64,000 nucleotides of DNA, from positions 84,224 to 148,223 of the forward strand of contig NZ_MQSU01000001.1 of the NCBI RefSeq assembly GCF_001907245.1, read 5' to 3'. Source of the stretch: Boudabousia liubingyangii. Lineage in GTDB: Bacteria; Actinomycetota; Actinomycetes; Actinomycetales; Actinomycetaceae. This document shows positions 37,599 to 44,852 of this stretch, piece after piece. The first letter of the stretch is position 1; every line of letters begins with the position of its first letter. Both the position numbers and the translations under genes were made by a program. The notes under the pieces are model-generated. The model saw nothing but the letters and a program-made list of their open reading frames with translations, had not been told where the DNA came from and made no database searches.

Positions 37599-37628
37599 AG
37601 ACTATCAAAGAAGCGTCAACAGCGTCAA
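37599..37628 (-). promoter_or_regulatory. str operon promoter
   Basis: On the minus strand TTGACG (37623-37628), an 18-base spacer and TAGTCT (37599-37604). It lies only 35 bases from the stop of the upstream ABC gene on the same strand, with no terminator between them. Confidence 0.55.
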
Positions 37629-37663
37629 GGTAGGGGCAAGTGCACCGGCTCACTAGTTCCTCC

Positions 37664-39463
37664 CTAACGGTACTGTCCCGCCTGCATTTCGTACAGTTCC
37701 GCATACAGTCCCTGCTTCGCCATGAGCTCTTCATGGGTACCGACTTCTCTAATCTGGCCTTTATCGAGGACAACGATGAGGTCGGCATTCGACACCGTGG
37801 AGAAGCGGTGGGTAATGAGTAGGCAGATCCCACCGTGCGCACGAACATTCTGTGCCGAGCGGGCGTAGCTTTCGAACAGGGCGGTTTCTGCCAGGGCATC
37901 CATGGCACTGGTCGGTTCATCGAGGATCAGCAGTGCCGGGCTAGGATGCACCATCCCCCTAGCAATAGCTATGCGCTGCCACTGTCCGCCAGAGAGGTTC
38001 CGCTCTCCCCTTTCCTTACCCAGTTCGGTATCCAGCCCCTGCGGCAAAGTGGCGGGGAATTCCGGGACGCCCGCAGCGCTAAGGGCCTCTTCCACGCTTA
38101 GGGGCTCTACGCCCTCGGGTAGATTCATACCACCTAGTTCGATCCCCTCCCGCAGGGTCAGTTCAAAGTTATGGTGGTCTTGGAAGGCGCCCGACCCGTG
38201 TTTACGCCAGGTTTCTAGGTCGAGGGCGCTTAAAGGCTTTCCGCCAACTAGGATTTCTCCTTCGGTCGGGTCATACATTCCTAGTAGCAGGTTCGCTAGG
38301 GTGGTTTTTCCCGAACCGTTTTCCCCAACCACGGCGATCACTTGGCCGGGTTGGAGACTTAGGTTTAGATCTTTGAGGGCAGGTTTTTCTGCCTGCGGGT
38401 AGCTGAAACTTAGGTGCTTAAGCTCAATCGGCCAACCCTTACCCGCAGTAGGTAGGTTTTGGGTGCTTTGGTGCGCGGCGTCCTCGTCTGAAATGTAATC
38501 GCAGAACCAGCGGTAGCGCCCAACGATGCGTAGGACTCGGGTCAGGCTGGACCATTGGTAAGAGATGTTAAGGAAGGCGCGCTGCATGGTCAGCAGGACG
38601 GCAATCACGCCGGAAAGGGTGGCGACGCTGACGGTACCAGCCTGAACTAAAGCGATGTAGTGCCAGAGCATGACCACGGAAACGACGGAATAGAAGGTAA
38701 AGGCGAGGGATTCGAAAACTTTACCCTTCAAGGCTGCCTTAACGAACGGGCCAAGCCAGGCTTGCATAGTGGCGCTGATGCGCTCAAGGAAGGCTGGCTG
38801 GGCTTGGCGGAGGCGGATTTCTGCGCCGGCACTGCTTTCCGCGATTATTTGGTCGAGGTGGATGATCAGTTTTGATCCTTGGGCGGATTCGTCCTCGGCT
38901 TGCTCGTCCCACTTCGAGGACAGCTTCCCCATATAGGTCAGCGGCAGGGCCGCCAGAATCACGAAGATTAAGCGCCAGTCAACCAGCAAGGCTCCAACCA
39001 CCGCTAGGGTGGGTCGGTAGATCATGCTGAGGGAGTTCATCAGGATATTGAAGGCCTGGCCCAGCAGACCGGTTTGGTCCAGCATTTCGCGGACTTTGGA
39101 CTGCGCTTCGGCGTCGTCATGCAGTTTGAGGGTAGGTACGTGACTCATCTTCTGGGCGATGTCGTGATCGTAGTAGTTGATCAGCTTTTCCATCAGCAAG
39201 ATGCGGGCGTTAAGACCTATCAAAGCGAGGAAGGTCGACCCAACTTGGCTGAAAAGTAGCAGCGCTAGGGCGGTGATTGACAGGGCCAGATTCTTGGCAA
39301 CGACGCCGGCAACAAGCAGGGTGATAAACCAGGGGCTAAGGCCACTCATGGCCTGCCAGAAGTATTCCGCGACCGCCCAGATGAGCGCGCTGGGGTGAAG
39401 GCGCCAGGCAGTTTTGAGGTAGGGGCGGATTTCCTTTAGACCCAGGCGGGTTAGCTCATTCAT
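37664..39463 (-). CDS. ABC exporter half-transporter (permease-ATPase), second subunit
   Basis: A 599-residue type IV (exporter-fold) half-transporter: an N-terminal membrane domain of about 320 residues and a C-terminal nucleotide-binding domain with Walker A GENGSGKTTL, Q-loop FQDH, signature LSGGQWQR, Walker B LLILDEPTSAMD and H-loop ITHR. The open frame reaches 39655, but ATG 39463 overlaps the end of the preceding ABC gene by 8 bases and has GGAGG 6 bases upstream. The pair probably forms a heterodimer. Substrate unknown; the family includes peptide, lipid and drug exporters. Confidence 0.85.
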   Translation of the reverse strand: MNELTRLGLKEIRPYLKTAWRLHPSALIWAVAEYFWQAMSGLSPWFITLLVAGVVAKNLALSITALALLLFSQVGSTFLALIGLNARILLMEKLINYYDHDIAQKMSHVPTLKLHDDAEAQSKVREMLDQTGLLGQAFNILMNSLSMIYRPTLAVVGALLVDWRLIFVILAALPLTYMGKLSSKWDEQAEDESAQGSKLIIHLDQIIAESSAGAEIRLRQAQPAFLERISATMQAWLGPFVKAALKGKVFESLAFTFYSVVSVVMLWHYIALVQAGTVSVATLSGVIAVLLTMQRAFLNISYQWSSLTRVLRIVGRYRWFCDYISDEDAAHQSTQNLPTAGKGWPIELKHLSFSYPQAEKPALKDLNLSLQPGQVIAVVGENGSGKTTLANLLLGMYDPTEGEILVGGKPLSALDLETWRKHGSGAFQDHHNFELTLREGIELGGMNLPEGVEPLSVEEALSAAGVPEFPATLPQGLDTELGKERGERNLSGGQWQRIAIARGMVHPSPALLILDEPTSAMDALAETALFESYARSAQNVRAHGGICLLITHRFSTVSNADLIVVLDKGQIREVGTHEELMAKQGLYAELYEMQAGQYR

Positions 39464-41555
39464 GTGAAGCCTCCCGGGTTTCTGGCGCGGGGCTGGTAGG
39501 TTCCGGTGATGACTGGTTGGTATTGGAGGGCGAGGTGGTATCCCCGGGTGCTGGCTGGCCAGCCTCGGGGGCGGTTGCGTCCTCGGCTGCTTCAACGGTG
39601 CCACTGCGCAGATACTGCTCGGACTGCTTTTGGAATAGCTGAGCATAGAGCCCACCGGCGGCTAAAAGTTCCGCGTGGGTTCCGGATTCGCTAACCTGTC
39701 CCCCATCGATCACCACGATCCGGTCCGCGTGACGCACCGTGGAAAGACGGTGTGACACCAAGATGGTGGTCTGGTTTTGGGTCAGACGCCTAAAATCGGC
39801 GAAAAGTTCCGCTTCGACCCGCACGTCTAGGGCGGCCGTTGGTTCGTCGAGGACGATCAGACCGGCTTGCGTCTGAGTAGGCTCTTCACTTCCAGTTACG
39901 GAAGTGCCCGCGGGTGAAAGTTCCGAGGTATGCAAACCCGCGGGCGAAAGTTCCGTGGTTTTCGTCCCCGTTCCACTGGCATTAGGGGCGACCTGGGAGA
40001 GCGTCCGAGCTAGCGCCACGCGCTGCCATTGCCCACCCGAGAGGTCCGTGCCATTTTCATAGGCATTGTTCATGACGGTGCCCGGATCCGGAATCCGTTC
40101 CACTAGCGCTTGCGCGCCAACTTCCTTCAGTTGCTTGACCGCTTGCTCTGCTACTTCAGGGCTTAAAAGCCGCTCTGGGTAGATATTCTCTGCCAAGCTC
40201 AGGTGATAGCGCGGGAAGTCCTGGAACATCACGGAGATACTGGCGTTTTGAGCAGCTTGAGTAGCGGGCTGACCGCCAACCATGATTGTGCCCGCAGTGG
40301 GCTGATATAGGCCCGAAAGCAGTTTGATCAGGGTTGATTTACCGCAGCCATTCAGACCTACGATTGCCAGGTTTTCTCCCGGCGTAATACTTAGGTTTAA
40401 GCCTTTAAGGACTTCTTCTTCACTACCGGGATAGCTGAAGTGCAGGTCATTGATTTCTACGCCGAGGGCGCCTCCGGGCGTCCCCGCTGATGCGGCGGCA
40501 TTTCGGGATTCTGGTTTGGAATACTCGACGGAGTCACCTAGCTGCTGGCTAGCTGACCTCTCTTGCGCCGCCCGGGATATTTGCTGGAGTTCTTCTAGGG
40601 CCTTGAGGTTGCGTTGCTGCGTAGCTTTTTGTTCTGACCAGTCCCCCTGCGGCCCCAGACCCTCCATCCGGTCCATAGCGTCGATTAAAGAAGCAGCCAG
40701 ACCAGCCGAGACCAAGCCATGCCAGAGATCCCAAAGTAGCCAACTAAAGACGATCCCAGCCGCAAGTAAGCTAAATAGCGTGATCAACATAGTGCGGTTC
40801 AGAATTCGGCGGCGTTCACGCCACTGATTGTTTTTGCTTTCCTGCCAAAGTTTCATGTAGAAAGCTAGGGACCAGCTCTGCAGGCCAAAGAGCCTCATTT
40901 CCCGAGCGGAACTCTTTTCGGTGTTTAGCCGCCTGAAGTACTCTGCCCTAGTCTGATTACCGCCACTTTCTTCAGTGAAGACTGAAATCAACGAACGCAG
41001 GAACTCTGCGAACACGTTGGCACCAATTAGTAGGGACGTGAGCAGAATCAGCATGGCCAGCGGATGCCACCAAGCTACATAAACGGCTGCCGCTAGGCCA
41101 AAAGCACGCTTTGAGAACATGCTGATGGTCGCGTAGGTTCCCTCCCTAGAGAACCATTCGCGACTATCTGCCGATAGATAGAGGTACTTTTTCTTAAAGT
41201 TTGGATCTTCAAGCAGATCAATCTGCTGGGGTTCCAGTACGGTCCGTGCCAGTTGGACCTGGAAATAGCGGTTTACTTCCTTACCCAGGTATTCAGCGGC
41301 CAGCTCATTGGCTATTTCCAGTAGGGGCTCAACGACTAAGACCACAGTCAGAATTACCGCCCAGGTCTTCCAAGGAGTCTGATTAAGTAGCGCCGCCAGC
41401 AGCTCCCCCATGCTGAAGAACAGCAGAAAGCGCAATACGGGAGCGACTAGGGTGAGTACCGCCCAGAAAAACGTAGTCTTGGGGGCGGCCCGCCAGTAGG
41501 TAGAAATCTGGCGCAAATTCCCTTCCATGCCAGCTTTTACCCCTAGTTTACGCAT
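39456..41555 (-). CDS. ABC exporter half-transporter with insertion in its nucleotide-binding domain
   Basis: A 699-residue half-transporter of the same family: Walker A GLNGCGKSTL, Q-loop MFQDFPRY, signature LSGGQWQR, Walker B LIVLDEPTAALD, H-loop VSHR. Two features are odd. About 43 low-complexity residues (near 522-564, with ELSPAG twice) separate the signature helix from Walker B, where about 8 are normal. A long Q/S/A-rich linker joins the membrane and ATPase domains, and a P/T/E-rich tail ends the protein. Start at ATG 41555 is preferred because TTGTTA-17-TATGAT ends 7 bases before it; an ATG at 41567 is the alternative. Confidence 0.82.
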   Translation of the reverse strand: MRKLGVKAGMEGNLRQISTYWRAAPKTTFFWAVLTLVAPVLRFLLFFSMGELLAALLNQTPWKTWAVILTVVLVVEPLLEIANELAAEYLGKEVNRYFQVQLARTVLEPQQIDLLEDPNFKKKYLYLSADSREWFSREGTYATISMFSKRAFGLAAAVYVAWWHPLAMLILLTSLLIGANVFAEFLRSLISVFTEESGGNQTRAEYFRRLNTEKSSAREMRLFGLQSWSLAFYMKLWQESKNNQWRERRRILNRTMLITLFSLLAAGIVFSWLLWDLWHGLVSAGLAASLIDAMDRMEGLGPQGDWSEQKATQQRNLKALEELQQISRAAQERSASQQLGDSVEYSKPESRNAAASAGTPGGALGVEINDLHFSYPGSEEEVLKGLNLSITPGENLAIVGLNGCGKSTLIKLLSGLYQPTAGTIMVGGQPATQAAQNASISVMFQDFPRYHLSLAENIYPERLLSPEVAEQAVKQLKEVGAQALVERIPDPGTVMNNAYENGTDLSGGQWQRVALARTLSQVAPNASGTGTKTTELSPAGLHTSELSPAGTSVTGSEEPTQTQAGLIVLDEPTAALDVRVEAELFADFRRLTQNQTTILVSHRLSTVRHADRIVVIDGGQVSESGTHAELLAAGGLYAQLFQKQSEQYLRSGTVEAAEDATAPEAGQPAPGDTTSPSNTNQSSPEPTSPAPETREASHE
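39907..39959. repeat. 23-bp direct repeats inside the ABC gene
   Basis: Units 39907-39929 and 39937-39959 agree at 21 of 23 positions and encode the two ELSPAG-containing segments of the nucleotide-binding-domain insertion. Confidence 0.8.
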
Positions 41556-41562
41556 GGGGTAA

Positions 41563-41591
41563 ATCATACCACCTTGTGCCTTAGTTAACAA
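41563..41591 (-). promoter_or_regulatory. promoter of the ABC pair (leaderless)
   Basis: On the minus strand TTGTTA (41586-41591), a 17-base spacer and TATGAT (41563-41568). The ATG at 41555 begins 7 bases after the hexamer. Confidence 0.55.
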
Positions 41592-41601
41592 AAATTCTAG
41601 A

Positions 41602-41607
41602 TAGAAT
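41602..41607 (+). promoter_or_regulatory. -10 element of the capA-like gene (leaderless)
   Basis: TAGAAT, 7 bases before ATG 41615. The -35 is unclear. It is interleaved with the divergent ABC promoter within 60 bases. Confidence 0.5.
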
Positions 41608-41614
41608 AACGCCC

Positions 41615-43114
41615 ATGAGTTTTGTTCAGCAGGCAAATACGGAAGTCCCTAAGAATAGCGCTTCACACACAGGTTCCCCGAATGGGAAGTCAGGTTCAGG
41701 TAGCTTCTCTGCCACAGCCACCAATGCGCAGGGTTCTCACACTCCAGCCACCCGCCGAGGGCGCTCCCTGACCATGGCTGCCCTAGTAGTCTCGACACTT
41801 ATGGTCACCGCCTGCTCCAGCACAGGCACCTTACCGGCACCGGGAAGCTCTAGTTCTAACTCCCCTGCCAGCGCCTCGACCCCATCGGGTACCGTCCCAC
41901 CCCAAGGCACCGCCACACCGGACCCGGTCAGCACCCCCAACCCAAGCGCAGAAACAACCGCAAGTAGCCCGGAAAATGCTGCCGCGCCCTCGGCAGAAAA
42001 GGGCACAGAAACCCAAGCCAACGGCCCCGACGTAACCATTACCATCGCGGCGACCGGCGACATGCTGCCGCACGGGCCGCTAGCCAAGGCCGCCCGCCGA
42101 CGCGACGGCTCCGTCCACCTACTAGACCGGACCGTTGGGCTTAAACCCTATATTTCCGGGGCCGACCTGGCCCTGTGTCACCTAGAAGTCCCCTTCGCAA
42201 CCAGTGACCAGAAAATCCAAGACTTCCCCAAGTTTGCGGGCCCGCCCAGCCTGATCGAAGACCTTAAGGACTTCGGGTATGACGGGTGCTCGACCGCCTC
42301 GAACCACACTTGGGATCAGGGTGAAGCCGGTGCTGCACGCACCGTCCGGATGATGCAAGACGCGGGTCTGGGTGTGGCCGGCACAAACCTCACCCCAGAA
42401 CACCAGCCCTACCAGATGTACGTCCTCAACCGAGGCGGCCGCAAGATCAAGATCGCGCACCTGTCCCTCACCTACGGGCACAACTCCTGGCCGATCAGCC
42501 AGCTACAACGCGAACCCTGGCGCGTCAACATTAACGACCTGGACCGGACCATCGAAAACGCCCACAAAGCCCGAAAAGCCGGGGCGAACCTGGTGATCGT
42601 CTCCATGCACACGGGGGTGGAATGGCAGGCCGAACCCTCACATGACCAGCAGGCCTGGCCCAAACGCCTAGCCGAAAGCGGGGCCGCTGACCTGGTCATC
42701 GGGCACCACCCGCACGTCACCCAACAGGCCGGAAAAGTCGAGGTCCCCGGTCGACCCGCACCCGTCTGGGCCTTCTACGGGCTCGGGAACCTGATTTCCG
42801 CGCAGGTCGCCAGCCAGGGGGTCCTCACCCAGAGCGGAGTCGTAGGAATCGCGACGCTCACCCTGAACGGGAAGAACCAGGTGATCGCCAGTAGCGCCGC
42901 TTGGGAACCCGTCGTACTGGACCGGGCCGGACTGCGGCTCTACACGGCCTCGGCACTAGAAAATGGAACTGGGGACGGCCCGAAACCGGCCACCGCAGGC
43001 GCCACCATGCGCAAGTACCTGCAGGCCGCCCGCCAATCCGTCAACGGCACCATGCCCGAAGTGAGCGCACCGCCGAAGAGTAGCGGGCCGGCCCCGACCG
43101 TCCTCAAACGCTAA
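41615..43114 (+). CDS. CapA-family metallophosphoesterase-like lipoprotein
   Basis: A 499-residue protein of the CapA/PgsA (poly-gamma-glutamate capsule) family: GDMLPHGPL near residue 148, LCHLEVPF, SNHTWDQGEAG, HTGVEW and GHHPHVTQ near 360, with GLGNLIS close after. A lipobox (LMVTAC, C67) follows an RRGR-led hydrophobic stretch, so it is probably anchored outside the membrane. The signal sequence is preceded by about 47 Ser/Thr/Gly-rich residues, which is unusual; the start is set by a -10 element 7 bases upstream. Ser/Pro/Thr-rich linker at about 70-140. No pga synthesis genes lie nearby, so capsule function is unproven. Confidence 0.8.
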   Translation: MSFVQQANTEVPKNSASHTGSPNGKSGSGSFSATATNAQGSHTPATRRGRSLTMAALVVSTLMVTACSSTGTLPAPGSSSSNSPASASTPSGTVPPQGTATPDPVSTPNPSAETTASSPENAAAPSAEKGTETQANGPDVTITIAATGDMLPHGPLAKAARRRDGSVHLLDRTVGLKPYISGADLALCHLEVPFATSDQKIQDFPKFAGPPSLIEDLKDFGYDGCSTASNHTWDQGEAGAARTVRMMQDAGLGVAGTNLTPEHQPYQMYVLNRGGRKIKIAHLSLTYGHNSWPISQLQREPWRVNINDLDRTIENAHKARKAGANLVIVSMHTGVEWQAEPSHDQQAWPKRLAESGAADLVIGHHPHVTQQAGKVEVPGRPAPVWAFYGLGNLISAQVASQGVLTQSGVVGIATLTLNGKNQVIASSAAWEPVVLDRAGLRLYTASALENGTGDGPKPATAGATMRKYLQAARQSVNGTMPEVSAPPKSSGPAPTVLKR

Positions 43115-43126
43115 GCGAAGGCAGTT

Positions 43127-44743
43127 TTAGGCCTGGGAGAGGACCACCTCACGCAGGACACCCAACGGGAGGGAGCCCTCGCGCAAAGCCAGACGGTGGA
43201 ACTCCTTGAGTTCCCCGGGTCGCTTGGCTAGGAAGTCATCACGCAGCTGTTCCCACAGGCGCTGCCCCACCTTGTACGAGGGTGCTTGGCCCGGCCAGCC
43301 CAGGTAGCGGTCCACCTCGAAACGCAAGAAAGCGTCAGACATGGCGACGTTCTGCTTCATGAACTCCCAGGCGTACTGGGCATCCCAGGTCCCCTGGCCG
43401 TCTAGGCGCGGCTTACCAAGGTGCACGCCAATATCAAGCACCACGCGGGCGGCGCGCAGACGCTGACCATCCAGCAGGCCCATACGGAAGCCCTGGTCGG
43501 GGAAGAAGTCCAGGTCGTCCATTAGCTTTTCCGCGTACAGGGCCCAGCCCTCGGCGTGGCCAGAGTTGAAGCAGAATAGGCGACGCCAACGGTTGAGGTT
43601 CTCGGACTCGACCATGGTCTGGCCGATTTGTAGGTGGTGTCCGGGGACGCCCTCGTGGTAGACGGTGGTGAGTTCCTGCCAGGTGACAAAATCTTCCTGA
43701 CCCGGCGGGACGGACCACCACATGCGACCGGGGCGGCTGAAGTCTTCGGAGGGGCCGGTGTAGAAGATGCCGCCGGTGCCGGCCTTGTCAATACAGCATT
43801 CGATCTTTTTGATTTGCTCGGGGATGTCGAAGTGGACGCCGTCCATTTTGGCCACTACCCCATCGGCGGTTTCCTGCATCCAGGCCTGGAGGGCGGGAAC
43901 ACCGTGGAGGGCGTACTTCGGGTCGGCGTTGAGTTTTTCGAAGGCTTCCTCGACGCTGACGCCGGGGCCGTAGAGTTCGCGGGCGATTTCTTCCTGCTGG
44001 GCGACGATGCGGGCTAGTTCTTCTTGACCCCATTCGTAGGTTTCGTCAAGGTCGACCTGGTGGCCGACGAACTGGTGGCTGAAGACTTCGTAGCGTTCGC
44101 GTCCCACCCCGTCGACGTCCGGGGCGTAGGGGGCGATTTCTTGGGCGAGGAAGTCGGCTAGTTCATCACAGGCGGCCTTACCGGCTTTGATCTGTTCGGG
44201 GGTGGCGTTGGCTTCCTTGCCGAAGATATCGAGCAGGGATTCTTCGCGGCTGAGGTCTTTGAGCTGTTCGATTCCTAGGCCTACTTGGCGCTTGGCGGGT
44301 AGGACGCCTTTTTCTTTGCCGGCTTTTAGGGTTTCGGCGTAGCCACGGTAGGCTTCGCCCATGCGGGAGATGCGGGCGGCGACGTCGGCTTTGCCTTGGT
44401 CGGTGCTCATGTCCATCTGGGAGAGGGTGTCGCGGACGCTCTGGATGGGGCAGGCAATATTGTTTAGGTCGCGGTAGGGTTCTTGGTTTTCGTACCAGGC
44501 TAGGTCGACGCCTAGACGGTCAAGGAGCGCGATCTTGGTGACTTCTTGACTGTGGTTTTCGGGTTCGGCTGCTTTTGCGGCTTTTAGGGTATTTTCGACG
44601 AGGTCGCGGACGGCCTCTACCCCGGCGGGTGAGTAGTCGGTCCAGCGGTCTTGGTTTTCGGGTAGGCCTAGGGCGGTGGCCGTTTCGGGTGAAAGCTTGA
44701 CAGAGTCTTCCACGTACTTTTCTGCAATTTGGTCAATGTTCAT
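43127..44743 (-). CDS. DUF885 family putative zinc metallopeptidase
   Basis: A 538-residue cytoplasmic protein of the DUF885 family, bacterial proteins resembling zinc carboxypeptidases. The metal-binding HEGVPGHH near residues 360-367 and the downstream GHAEGWALYAEKLMDDLDFF are the family signature. No signal peptide. It may recycle peptides together with the neighbouring aminopeptidase PepN; substrate unknown. TAAGCT ends 7 bases before ATG 44743 and there is no Shine-Dalgarno, so it is likely leaderless. Confidence 0.85.
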   Translation of the reverse strand: MNIDQIAEKYVEDSVKLSPETATALGLPENQDRWTDYSPAGVEAVRDLVENTLKAAKAAEPENHSQEVTKIALLDRLGVDLAWYENQEPYRDLNNIACPIQSVRDTLSQMDMSTDQGKADVAARISRMGEAYRGYAETLKAGKEKGVLPAKRQVGLGIEQLKDLSREESLLDIFGKEANATPEQIKAGKAACDELADFLAQEIAPYAPDVDGVGRERYEVFSHQFVGHQVDLDETYEWGQEELARIVAQQEEIARELYGPGVSVEEAFEKLNADPKYALHGVPALQAWMQETADGVVAKMDGVHFDIPEQIKKIECCIDKAGTGGIFYTGPSEDFSRPGRMWWSVPPGQEDFVTWQELTTVYHEGVPGHHLQIGQTMVESENLNRWRRLFCFNSGHAEGWALYAEKLMDDLDFFPDQGFRMGLLDGQRLRAARVVLDIGVHLGKPRLDGQGTWDAQYAWEFMKQNVAMSDAFLRFEVDRYLGWPGQAPSYKVGQRLWEQLRDDFLAKRPGELKEFHRLALREGSLPLGVLREVVLSQA

Positions 44744-44750
44744 GGTTGAT

Positions 44751-44756
44751 AGCTTA
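44751..44756 (-). promoter_or_regulatory. -10 element of the DUF885 gene (leaderless)
   Basis: TAAGCT on the minus strand, 7 bases before the ATG; the same hexamer and spacing as at truA. Confidence 0.45.
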
Positions 44757-44779
44757 GTGGGTTGAACAGGAATTAGCGA

Positions 44780-44810
44780 AGTCGCCCTCCGGGAGTACCG
44801 GAGGGCGACT
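44780..44810 (-). terminator. terminator of pepN
   Basis: A perfect 13-bp stem with 5-base loop (arms 44780-44792 and 44798-44810), 43 bases after the pepN stop; only a short T-rich stretch follows. Confidence 0.75.
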
Positions 44811-44852
44811 TACTTAGCTTAAGCAGCTGGGCTAGCTTTTCGCGAGCTGGCC

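Noticed and set aside
41615-43114. Assignment of the CapA-like gene to poly-gamma-glutamate capsule synthesis
   Set aside because: No PgsB/CapB or PgsC/CapC genes occur nearby; the CapA fold is shared by many surface proteins of other function.
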